From the NCBI GenBank assembly GCA_021783515.1, contig JAJXTV010000006.1:53406-117405 (forward strand): a stretch of 64,000 nt of DNA, written 5' to 3'. The position numbers and the translations under genes were made by a program. The number at the start of each line of letters is the position of its first letter. Within the stretch, counting starts at the first letter, position 1. Below are positions 27,810 to 35,934 of this stretch, in pieces. The notes under the pieces were generated by a model that did no database searches, had not been told where the DNA came from, and saw nothing but the letters and a program-made list of their open reading frames with translations. Origin of the DNA: Nitrospirota bacterium (GTDB lineage Bacteria > Nitrospirota > Thermodesulfovibrionia > Thermodesulfovibrionales > UBA6898).

Positions 27810-28667
27810 ATGCTGATAATAGGCGAAAAGTTAAGCATCATAGCAAAAAGGGTCAGGGAAGCGATGATGAAGAAGGACAAGGGCCCGATCCAGGAAATTG
27901 CGACCCGGCAATGGAAGGAAGGCTCCGGTATCATCGACGCCAATATCGGACCTGCTGAGGACGGCGGGGAAGATCTGATGCAGTGGATGGTCACCACAAT
28001 CCAGGAAGTAGTTCCGCTGCCGGTTTGCCTCGATACGACAAATGCGAGCGCGATCGAGGCGGGGCTGAAGGTCCACAATAGTCAGTGGGGGAGACCGCTG
28101 ATCAATTCGACGTCCAACGACCCCGAGAGATTCCCGATTCTCGAACTGGGCGCCAAATATCAGGCGCAGGTCATCGGGCTGACTGTCGGCAAGGGCGGCC
28201 TTCCGGCCGACGCGGGGGAACGGGCGGCTATCGCGGCCGAAATCATGGCGCGGGCGATGGAATACGGCGTGCCCCTCGAAGACCTCTATCTCGACCCGCT
28301 CGTCCTGCAGATCGCGACTTCTCAGGACCATGCGATGAAGGTCGTCGAGGCGATTCAGATGTTCCAGGAGATGAACGATCCGGCGATGAAGACCGTCGTC
28401 GGCCTGAGCAATATCTCAAACGGCTGTCCGAAGCATGTGAGGCCGATACTCAATAAATACTATTTCCTGATGCTGATGAACGCGGGACTGACGTCGGCGA
28501 TTGCGGACGCCAAGGAAATGGCGGATGCGCTGCAGGAAAAGCAGATGTTTGACGACGTGCTGGCCGGCAAAACGATCGCGGACGCCGCCAAGATGACCGA
28601 GATAAGAAAGACGCTCGACGTCATTCAGGGCAATACCTTGTATGCCCATTCGTATCTGGAGATGTAA
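27810..28667 (+). CDS. acsE: Methyltetrahydrofolate:corrinoid/iron-sulfur protein methyltransferase
   Basis: 285 residues, the family's length (a TIM-barrel pterin-binding enzyme). It moves the methyl group from methyl-tetrahydrofolate to the cobalamin of AcsCD, the last step of the methyl branch of the Wood-Ljungdahl pathway. Visible are IIGEKLSIIAKRVREAMM, DANIGPAEDGGEDLMQWM (pterin-binding DxN), LPVCLDTTNASAIEAGL, INSTSNDPERFP and VVGLSNISNGCP. The Asn in the NSTS stretch is the conserved folate contact. It is the first gene of the acsE-D-C-B-A run, with the long AT-rich leader upstream. Confidence 0.94.
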   Translation: MLIIGEKLSIIAKRVREAMMKKDKGPIQEIATRQWKEGSGIIDANIGPAEDGGEDLMQWMVTTIQEVVPLPVCLDTTNASAIEAGLKVHNSQWGRPLINSTSNDPERFPILELGAKYQAQVIGLTVGKGGLPADAGERAAIAAEIMARAMEYGVPLEDLYLDPLVLQIATSQDHAMKVVEAIQMFQEMNDPAMKTVVGLSNISNGCPKHVRPILNKYYFLMLMNAGLTSAIADAKEMADALQEKQMFDDVLAGKTIADAAKMTEIRKTLDVIQGNTLYAHSYLEM

Positions 28668-28722
28668 ATTTTGAGCTTATGGCCGACAGCCGTCGGCTGG
28701 CAGCTTTATTGAGGAGGAATAT

Positions 28723-29664
28723 ATGGCTTTTACACCGACAAAGGAAACGTACTCTGGAAAGGTATATTCAGTGACGATCGGTACGGGAGACGGGGCGGTC
28801 ACGTTCGGCGGCGAGAATGTGCTTCCCTTCCATTCTTTCGAGGGGGCGGCGCCTAATAAGCCTGTCATCGCCTATGAGATACAGGACGTGCCGCCGGCCG
28901 ACTGGCCGGAGAACGTGCAGAAACCGTTCGCGGCGGTGTCGGGAGATCCGGTCACGTGGGCGAAGCACTGTCAGGACGAGCTCAAGGCGACGGCTCTTGC
29001 GCTGAGGCTGGTCGGTACGCATCCGGACCGGGAAAACCGGTCCGCAGAAGAGGCCGCAAAGACGGTGAAGGACGTGCTTGCGGCGATCAAGGTCCCTCTG
29101 ATCATCCTCGGCAGCAACCATCCCGAAAAGGATTCTTCCGTGCTCGTGGCCGCGTCGGAGGCGGCGAAGGGCGGAAACTGTGTCATCGGCAAGGCCCAGG
29201 AGGCGAACTACAAGACGATCGCGGCCGCTGCGATGGCGAACAATCACAAACTGATAGCCATGTCGGAACTCGACATCAACCTTTCGAAACAGCTCAATAT
29301 CCTTATTACCCAGATGGGCTTCGAGAAGGAGCGTCTGATCACCGACCCGATGTGCTCGGCTCTTGGATACGGACTTGAGTATACCTACTCCGTCATGGAG
29401 AGGATACGGCTCGCTGCGCTCACCCAGAATGACGCGACGATGCAGCCTCCCATGCTGGGCGATATCGGAATGTATGTCTGGAAGGTCAAGGAGACGCAGG
29501 CCCCCGAGGCCGACCTTCCGCACTGGGGTGCTCTCGAAGAGCGCGGAATCGCCTGGGAGGCGATGACCGCAACCGGTCTTCTCGTGGCGGGCGCCGAACT
29601 GCTGATCATGAGGCATCCTAAGGCGGTTGCCGAGGTTCAGAAGACGATAGCCGAACTGATATAA
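28723..29664 (+). CDS. acsD: Corrinoid/iron-sulfur protein, small (beta) subunit
   Basis: 313 residues, a TIM-barrel protein of the CdhD/AcsD family. It pairs with AcsC to hold the corrinoid that carries the methyl group. Diagnostic segments are ENVLPFHSFEGAAPNKPVIA, EIQDVPPADWP, ADRLVGTHPDRE-like LRLVGTHPDRENRSA, IILGSNHPEKDSSVLVA and MSELDINLSKQLNILITQMG. The C-terminus has LVAGAELLIMRHPKAV. It lacks the 4Fe-4S motif, as expected for the small subunit. A GAGGAGGAATAT ribosome-binding site lies before the ATG. It is separated by 55 bases from acsE and by 64 from acsC. Confidence 0.94.
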   Translation: MAFTPTKETYSGKVYSVTIGTGDGAVTFGGENVLPFHSFEGAAPNKPVIAYEIQDVPPADWPENVQKPFAAVSGDPVTWAKHCQDELKATALALRLVGTHPDRENRSAEEAAKTVKDVLAAIKVPLIILGSNHPEKDSSVLVAASEAAKGGNCVIGKAQEANYKTIAAAAMANNHKLIAMSELDINLSKQLNILITQMGFEKERLITDPMCSALGYGLEYTYSVMERIRLAALTQNDATMQPPMLGDIGMYVWKVKETQAPEADLPHWGALEERGIAWEAMTATGLLVAGAELLIMRHPKAVAEVQKTIAELI

Positions 29665-29728
29665 CAAAATATGCCCCGGCAGCGGCGACGGGAAGATGCG
29701 CCCTGGTCCGGTTTCAAGGAGGATAAGA

Positions 29729-31069
29729 ATGGCTTTATCAGGCGTTGAGATATTCAAACTGTTACCGAAGACGAATTGCAAGAAGTGCGGGCATCCGACC
29801 TGCCTCGCCTTTGCGATGAAGCTCGCTCAGCGGCAGGCGACGCTCGAGTCCTGCCCCGACGTGTCCGAGGAGGCGAAGAAGATACTCGGGGAGGCATCGG
29901 CCCCTCCGGTAAGGCCGATCACATTCGGGGCCGGGGACAAGGCGGTCAAGATGGGGGAGGAGACGGTCCTCTTCAGACACGACAAAAAATTCGTCAACCC
30001 CTGCGCCTTTGCCGTGGAGATACCGGACACGCTGGCGGAGGCGGAGATGGCTTCTCTTTCAGAGCAGGTGGTACAGTCCGAGATCGACAGGGTGGGGCAG
30101 AAACTGAGGATCGATGCGATCGTCCTGACGAACGCCTCCGGAGACGCCGGCAAACTCGAGGCTGCGGCGAAGGTGGTCGCGGCGAAGGCGACGGGAGTGC
30201 CGGTCATTATTAATACGACGAACGCCCAGGCGGCGGAAGCGGCGATGAAGCATGTCGGCGACAAGAGGCCGATTCTTTACGGGGCGAATGCCTCGAACGT
30301 CGAGGCGATGGCGGCCGTTGCCAAGGCGAACAAGGCTATTCTGGGCATCGCAGCCAATGGCCTTGAAGAGCTTTCGACTCTGACCGAAAAAGTGAAGTCT
30401 CTCGGGGTCGAGGACATGGTGATCGATTCGGGCGCACGGAAGGCGAAGGAGATTATCGAAAACAACACCCTGATCAGGCGGGCGGCGGTCAAGAAGAACT
30501 TCAAGCCCCTGGGGTATCCGATTATCAATTTCATGCAGAGGGAAGACGGTCTGCATGAGGCGCTCGTGGCGTCGACAGGCGTAGCGAAATATGCCTCGAT
30601 CGTCGTGCTGAGCAGCGTCGAGAAATGGAAAAACCTGGCGCTCTTCACCCTGAGACAGAATATCTATACCGATCCGCAGGTGCCGATGCAGGTGGAGCAG
30701 AAGGTCTACAATATCGGCGACCCGAAGGCCGGATCTCCGCTCTTCATCACCACGAACTTCTCGCTCACCTACTTTATTGTCTCGGGAGAGATTGAAAACA
30801 GCAAGGTGGCGAGCAGGCTTGCGGTCATGGACTGTGAGGGGCTTTCGGTGCTGACCGCCTGGGCGGCCGGGAAGTTTACGGCCTCGAAGATCGCGCAGTT
30901 CATTACCGAAAGCGGCATCGAGAAAGAGATCGCAGAGAAGGAATTGATCATCCCGGGATATGTGGCCATCCTGAGCGGTTCGATAGAAGACAAGCTGCCG
31001 GGCTGGAAGATCACCGTCGGTCCGCGCGAAGCCAATGCGATACCGGCGTTCCTGAAGACGAGAGGTTAA
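29729..31069 (+). CDS. acsC: Corrinoid/iron-sulfur protein, large (gamma) subunit
   Basis: 446 residues from the ATG at 29729, preceded by AAGGAGG; the frame opens at 29696 but the conserved start is MALSGVEIFKLLPKTNCKKC. The 4Fe-4S cluster ligands are C17, C20, C25 and C42 (C-x2-C-x4-C-x16-C). The TIM-barrel part follows (ANAKAILGIA-type segments), then the C-terminal corrinoid-binding domain (~320-446) with ITTNFSLTYFIVSGEIE and VMDCEGLSVLTAWAAGKFTA. In the complex it accepts the methyl group from AcsE and delivers it to AcsB. The iron-sulfur cluster serves reductive reactivation of Co(II). Confidence 0.95.
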   Translation: MALSGVEIFKLLPKTNCKKCGHPTCLAFAMKLAQRQATLESCPDVSEEAKKILGEASAPPVRPITFGAGDKAVKMGEETVLFRHDKKFVNPCAFAVEIPDTLAEAEMASLSEQVVQSEIDRVGQKLRIDAIVLTNASGDAGKLEAAAKVVAAKATGVPVIINTTNAQAAEAAMKHVGDKRPILYGANASNVEAMAAVAKANKAILGIAANGLEELSTLTEKVKSLGVEDMVIDSGARKAKEIIENNTLIRRAAVKKNFKPLGYPIINFMQREDGLHEALVASTGVAKYASIVVLSSVEKWKNLALFTLRQNIYTDPQVPMQVEQKVYNIGDPKAGSPLFITTNFSLTYFIVSGEIENSKVASRLAVMDCEGLSVLTAWAAGKFTASKIAQFITESGIEKEIAEKELIIPGYVAILSGSIEDKLPGWKITVGPREANAIPAFLKTRG

Positions 31070-31190
31070 ACGGGCAGGGCGCAGTTTATTTTGTATATAA
31101 TAAAGTGTATAAAACGGAAACCATCACTATAAGCAAGTCTGGGTGTGGCCGAGACTTTTCGTGTCTCATCCTCAATCACAGGAGGTCAGG

Positions 31191-33389
31191 ATGTCCAAGT
31201 TAATAGCCTCGGCGGCTATAAGAGCCTCGCATACACTTGTAACGCGAGCGGAAGAAATGCTGGAAAAGGCGATAGCGGCTCACGGTGAAGGTCATGCCTT
31301 CGAGTTTCCGGACACCGCGTTTTATCTGCCGATGATCTACGCAATGACGGGATTCGCAGTGAAGACGATAGGCGACATGAAGACCGCTTTGGGTTTTGCC
31401 AAAGAGCTCCTTCACAACGAGCCGGAAGACGCGCTCTGGAAACCCTATCTCGGCGAGGCGCTCGATTCCGGAATGGCGACCCTTTTTGCGGAGGAGATCA
31501 TTCTTGCCCTCCGGTATATCGGGGGGCAGGAACCGGTAAAGGACCCCGAAACCGGCTACGAGTACAACGGGTTCATCACCGATACCATTCAGCGTAACCT
31601 CGGCATCCAGCTGGTCGACGGGACGATGCCCGGATTTGCGGCGATCATCGGGGCGGCCCCTGACGACGACACTGCGGTGACGATCGTGAGGGAGCTTCAG
31701 GAAAAGAATATCCTGACGTTCCTGTCCGGAAACGTCGACGGCAACTCGGTTACCAAGCAGCTTCTGAGAAAGGGCGTCGCCCTCGGGTGGGACACGAGAA
31801 TCGTTCCGCTCGGGCCGGACACCGAGCATACGCTTTACGCGCTTGACTGGGCGATCAGGGCCTCTCTCATCTTCGGCGGAAAGAAGGCGGGAGACTTCAA
31901 GGAGCACCTCAAATACCAGAAGGACAGGGTCTTCGCCTTCGCGATGGTGCTGGGGCCGCTGAACGACATCATCTGGTCGACCGGCGCCGGCGCGATCAAT
32001 ATGGGCTTCCCTGCGGTGGCCGACACCGACATCCCGGTGATCCATCCTACCGGCGTCTGCACCTATGAAGAGGTCGACAAGGAATTCGACCACGCCAAGA
32101 TCGTGCAGAAGGCGATCGAGGTCAGGGGCCTGAAGATCGTCGTCGAGAAGCCGCCGATCCCGGTTGCCTACGGCCCGGCCTTCGAGGGCGAGCGGATCAG
32201 GAAAGAAGACATGTTCATCGAGTTCGGCGGCCAGAGGACCCCGGCGTTCGAATGGGTCAGGACGAAGGAACTCGAGGAGATAGAGGACAACAAGGTGATC
32301 ATCGTCGGCGAGAACTGGCAGGAGAGGTTCGAGCAGGGCGGAAAGATGCCGCTCGGCATGGTGATCGACGTGGCCGGCAGGAAGATGCAGAAGGATTTCG
32401 AGTCGGTCATAGAAAGAAAGATCCATCACAACCTCAACGAGGCCCAGGGCCTCTGGCACATGGGCCAGCGCGATATCAACTGGGTCAGGATAAGCAATCA
32501 GGCAAAGAAGGATGGTCTTACACTGGAGCATATCGGCATCATCCAGGCGACGATGACCCATTCGCGGTTCAAGTCGATCGTCGATAAGGTCCAGGTAACG
32601 CTCTATATGGATGAAAAGGATGTGCTGGCACTGCATGAAGAGGCGAAGAAGGCTTATAAAGAGCGTGACGAGAGACTCGGCAGCATGACCGATGAATCGG
32701 TGGATACCTTCTATTCATGCCTCCTCTGTCAATCCTTTGCCCCGAGTCATACCTGTGTGATTACGCCCGAGCGGCTCGGCCTCTGCGGGGCCTATAACTG
32801 GCTGGACGGAAAGGCGGCGTATGAGATCGATCCGACCGGCGGAAACCAGCCGATCAGGAAGGGCGAAGCGATCGACTCCGTTAAGGGTCGCTGGACCGGG
32901 GTCGATGAGTATATAAAGAGCGCCACCGGAGGCGCCCTTGATACCATGAACGCCTATACGATCATGGACAACCCGATGACCTCCTGCGGATGCTTCGAGT
33001 GCATCATCGCGATTGTCCCCGAGGCAAACGGCGTTATGATCGTCCAGAGAGGCCATACCGGAATGACCCCGGCGGGGATGAAGTTCTCGACCCTGGCGGG
33101 AAGCGTCGGCGGCGGTATGCAGACGCCGGGCTTCATGGGCATCGGCAGGAACTTCATCACGAGCAAGAAGTTCCTTTACGCCGACGGAGGCCTCAAGAGG
33201 ATCGTCTGGATGACGAAAAACCTCAAGGAGAGCCTGAAAGAGAAGTTCAACCAGCGGGCGGCGGAAGAGGGCGTCCCCGATCTGCTCGACAAGATCGCGG
33301 ATGAATCGAACGCCGAGGATTCGGAGAAACTCCTCGAGTTCCTTTCGAGCGTGGGGCATCCCGCTCTCGAAATGGACCCGATGTTTTAA
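31191..33389 (+). CDS. acsB: Acetyl-CoA synthase, bacterial type (CODH/ACS beta subunit)
   Basis: 732 residues from the ATG at 31191 with AGGAGGTCAGG before it, close to the Moorella enzyme. It condenses CO, the methyl group on AcsCD and CoA to acetyl-CoA. The A-cluster is complete: C510-x2-C513-x8-C522-x9-C532 for the 4Fe-4S and C599-G600-C601 for the nickel sites (TSCGCFEC). GHTGMTPAGMKFSTLAGSVG and the conserved end follow. It has the N-terminal domain that contacts AcsA and forms the CO tunnel, which archaeal CdhC lacks. It is followed after 20 bases by acsA. No cooC/acsF maturation gene is seen nearby. Confidence 0.97.
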   Translation: MSKLIASAAIRASHTLVTRAEEMLEKAIAAHGEGHAFEFPDTAFYLPMIYAMTGFAVKTIGDMKTALGFAKELLHNEPEDALWKPYLGEALDSGMATLFAEEIILALRYIGGQEPVKDPETGYEYNGFITDTIQRNLGIQLVDGTMPGFAAIIGAAPDDDTAVTIVRELQEKNILTFLSGNVDGNSVTKQLLRKGVALGWDTRIVPLGPDTEHTLYALDWAIRASLIFGGKKAGDFKEHLKYQKDRVFAFAMVLGPLNDIIWSTGAGAINMGFPAVADTDIPVIHPTGVCTYEEVDKEFDHAKIVQKAIEVRGLKIVVEKPPIPVAYGPAFEGERIRKEDMFIEFGGQRTPAFEWVRTKELEEIEDNKVIIVGENWQERFEQGGKMPLGMVIDVAGRKMQKDFESVIERKIHHNLNEAQGLWHMGQRDINWVRISNQAKKDGLTLEHIGIIQATMTHSRFKSIVDKVQVTLYMDEKDVLALHEEAKKAYKERDERLGSMTDESVDTFYSCLLCQSFAPSHTCVITPERLGLCGAYNWLDGKAAYEIDPTGGNQPIRKGEAIDSVKGRWTGVDEYIKSATGGALDTMNAYTIMDNPMTSCGCFECIIAIVPEANGVMIVQRGHTGMTPAGMKFSTLAGSVGGGMQTPGFMGIGRNFITSKKFLYADGGLKRIVWMTKNLKESLKEKFNQRAAEEGVPDLLDKIADESNAEDSEKLLEFLSSVGHPALEMDPMF

Positions 33390-33409
33390 CTGAAGGATTG
33401 GAGGATACC

Positions 33410-35395
33410 ATGTCAGAGAATATAAAGAGCGATGCCAGGGGTGCAGAACAGATCATAGAGTGGGGCGAATCCCGCAAGATAGAGACCTGTTTCGACAGGG
33501 CCGACAGGCTGAAGCCGTGCCCGATAGGGTCGGTAGGGGCCTGTTGCAAGGTATGCCACATGGGGCCGTGCAGGCTCGTCGGAAAGGACGCCGAAGAAGA
33601 GGCGAGGGGAGTATGCGGCGCGACCCTTCCGACTGTCGCCGCCAGGAACATGCTGAGGATGATCGCCGCGGGTACGGCGGCGCACTCGGACCACGCCCGA
33701 GGGATGGCCTTTGCCCTCCTTGCCGTTGCCAAGGGCGAGGCGAAGGATTACAAGATCACCGACGTGAGGAAGCTCTACCGGGTCGCAGGCTATCTCGGCA
33801 TCGAGTTCGAGGGGAGAGAAGTCAACGCGGTCGCAAAGGAAGTGGCCGAAAAATTGATTGAAGACTTCGGAAGGCAGAAGGGCGAAGGCAATTTTATCAC
33901 GCGGGCGCCCAAAAAGACGCAGGAGCGCTGGAGAAAATGGGGCATTGTCCCCCGCGGCGTAGATAGGGAGGTCTGCGAGGCGATGCACAGGACGAATATC
34001 GGCGTCGACCACGATCCCGATCATCTGCTGACCCAGGGATTGCGGACCGCGCTGGCGGATGGCTGGCTCGGCAGCATGATCTCGACGGACGTCACCGATA
34101 TTCTCTTCGGCACGCCGAAACCCATCAAGGCGGAGGCGAGTTTCGGCATCTTCAAGGAGGATGAGGTCAACCTCATCGTGCATGGTCATGAGCCGCTGCT
34201 TGCCGAGACGCTGGTCGACGTGGTCGCCGAGCCGGAGATGGTCGAATACGCAAAGTCCAAGGGGGCCAAGGGCATCAACCTCGGCGGCATGTGCTGTACG
34301 GCGAACGAGGTGCTGATGCGGCACGGCATCCCGACGGCGGGCGGCTTCACGAACCAGGAGCTCGGGATCATGACCGGACTCATCGACGCTATGACGGTGG
34401 ATGTGCAGTGCATCATGCCGGCGATTACCGAGATCTCGAAGAAGTTCCATACGAAGGTGATCACCACGTCCGAGAAGGCGAAGATCCAGGGGGCGATGCA
34501 TGTCGAATTCGACGAGCACAAGGCGAAGGAGATCGCGCGGGAGATCGTCAAGATTGCGGTCGACAACTTCCCCAACAGGACGGCGACGGGAAGCCATATC
34601 ACCGACAAGGCACCCCTTATCGCCGGTTTCTCACATGAGTATATCGAGTACATGCAGGGAGGCACATGGAGGGGCTCATTCAGGCCGCTCAACGACGCGA
34701 TTATTGCCGGAAGGGTCCGGGGCGTTGTCGGCCTTGCGGGATGCGACAACCCGAGAGTTCCCTCTACCGGGCTCCATCATTTTCTCGCTAAGGAGCTGAT
34801 CAAAAACGACGTTCTCATCGTCTCGACCGGCTGCGGCTCTGCCGCATGCGGTTCGGCGGGATATCTGACGCCCGAGATGGCGCTCGAAAACGCCGGTCCG
34901 GGGCTGCGGGAGGTCTGCGAGGCGATCGGCATTCCGCCGATCCTCCACCTGGGCGCCTGCGTCGACAACTCGAGGATCCTTACGATCGCAAGCGCGATGG
35001 CTGCGGAAGGCGGCCTTTCGGATGAGATAGGCGGCATGCCCGCCGTCGGCATCGCACCCGAGTGGATGTCCGAAAAGGCGATTGCGATCGGCTGCTACTT
35101 TGCCGCGTCGGGCATCCCGGTCATCTTCGGCGGGGAGTCCCCGGTCGAGGCGAGCAAGGAAGTCACCCGGCTTATGACCGAGGTCTGGTTCGAACGATTT
35201 ATGGGCGCGCTCCACTTCGAGCCGGATCCGGAGAAGATGCTGGCCATGGCGCTGCAGTATATCGATACCGCGCGGGAAAAGCTGAAACTGAGGAAGTACG
35301 AGCCCGGAAAGTTCGGCGCCGAGAGGGTCCTTATGGATATGGCGGCGCGTCGTGAGATCGAAAAGGCGGCGAAGCCGCATATGGGAATATACTGA
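33410..35395 (+). CDS. acsA: Carbon monoxide dehydrogenase catalytic subunit (CODH/ACS alpha-beta partner)
   Basis: 661 residues from the ATG at 33410 (GGAGG upstream; a TTG at 33398 is also possible). It reduces CO2 to CO for AcsB, or oxidises CO. Cluster ligands are visible: D-cluster C37 and C45, B-cluster C46, C49, C54 and C69 (PIGSVGACCKVCHMGPCRLV). The C-cluster (Ni-4Fe-4S) region has GGMCCTANEVLMRHGIP, GCDNPRVPSTGLHHF, STGCGSAACGSAGYL, HLGACVDNSR and the late GCYFAASGIPVIFGGE. It is the fifth gene of the acs operon. The next gene begins 51 bases later, after an inverted repeat. Confidence 0.97.
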   Translation: MSENIKSDARGAEQIIEWGESRKIETCFDRADRLKPCPIGSVGACCKVCHMGPCRLVGKDAEEEARGVCGATLPTVAARNMLRMIAAGTAAHSDHARGMAFALLAVAKGEAKDYKITDVRKLYRVAGYLGIEFEGREVNAVAKEVAEKLIEDFGRQKGEGNFITRAPKKTQERWRKWGIVPRGVDREVCEAMHRTNIGVDHDPDHLLTQGLRTALADGWLGSMISTDVTDILFGTPKPIKAEASFGIFKEDEVNLIVHGHEPLLAETLVDVVAEPEMVEYAKSKGAKGINLGGMCCTANEVLMRHGIPTAGGFTNQELGIMTGLIDAMTVDVQCIMPAITEISKKFHTKVITTSEKAKIQGAMHVEFDEHKAKEIAREIVKIAVDNFPNRTATGSHITDKAPLIAGFSHEYIEYMQGGTWRGSFRPLNDAIIAGRVRGVVGLAGCDNPRVPSTGLHHFLAKELIKNDVLIVSTGCGSAACGSAGYLTPEMALENAGPGLREVCEAIGIPPILHLGACVDNSRILTIASAMAAEGGLSDEIGGMPAVGIAPEWMSEKAIAIGCYFAASGIPVIFGGESPVEASKEVTRLMTEVWFERFMGALHFEPDPEKMLAMALQYIDTAREKLKLRKYEPGKFGAERVLMDMAARREIEKAAKPHMGIY

Positions 35396-35403
35396 GAATT
35401 CAA

Positions 35404-35432
35404 ATAGGTCTTATAGGACATATAAGACCTAT
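35404..35432. promoter_or_regulatory. Perfect 11-bp inverted repeat between acsA and the NuoE-like gene
   Basis: ATAGGTCTTAT (35404-35414) and ATAAGACCTAT (35422-35432) with a 7-base loop AGGACAT. It lies in the 51-base gap, just before the GATGGAGG ribosome-binding site of the NuoE-like gene. There is no T tract, so it is not a classical terminator. It could be an operator, an mRNA processing or stabilising hairpin, or part of a dispersed palindrome family. Confidence 0.6.
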
Positions 35433-35446
35433 ATGATGGAGGTTAG

Positions 35447-35932
35447 ATGAAGGTTGAAGAGCTGAATGTAGATGAGAAGATCGGCCATGTGAAGGAAGTC
35501 CTCACTGAGGACCAGAAGAAGAGGGGCATCCTTATCCACGCCTTTCAGAGCATACAAAAAGAGCATAACTACCTCCCCGAGGATGTGCTGAAGGCGCTCG
35601 CAAAGAAGCTCGATATTCCTCTTGCCGAGGTATACAGCACCGCATCATTTTACAAACATTTCTATTTCAAGCCGAGGGGCAGAAACGTCGTCTGCGTATG
35701 CACCGGGACCGCGTGCCATGTCAGGGGCGCCTCGAAGGTGCTGGAGAAGATAGAGGAGTCGTTCGGCATCAAGCCGGGCGAAACGACGCCGGACCTGTCG
35801 CTGACGCTCGAGACGGTCGGCTGCGTCGGGTGTTGCGGCCTTGCGCCGGTCGTGACCGTCAACGATGAGATCGTCGGCGACCTGAATCCCAAGAAGGTGG
35901 GCGAAGTCATACAGATGGTCGAAGGGAAGTAG
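35447..35932 (+). CDS. NuoE-like / HydC-like thioredoxin-fold [2Fe-2S] subunit
   Basis: 161 residues, the size of NuoE (24 kDa subunit) and HydC. The N-terminal helical part (ILIHAFQSIQKEHNYLPEDV) and the thioredoxin-like ferredoxin domain are as in the family. The [2Fe-2S] ligands are in CTGTACHVRGA (C-x4-C) and GCVGCCGLAPVV (C-x3-C). The protein passes electrons between the flavin subunit and other partners. It is followed after 2 bases by the NuoF-like gene. Together with the next three genes it makes a soluble NADH-dehydrogenase-like module attached to the CODH/ACS operon. Confidence 0.9.
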   Translation: MKVEELNVDEKIGHVKEVLTEDQKKRGILIHAFQSIQKEHNYLPEDVLKALAKKLDIPLAEVYSTASFYKHFYFKPRGRNVVCVCTGTACHVRGASKVLEKIEESFGIKPGETTPDLSLTLETVGCVGCCGLAPVVTVNDEIVGDLNPKKVGEVIQMVEGK

Positions 35933-35934
35933 CC

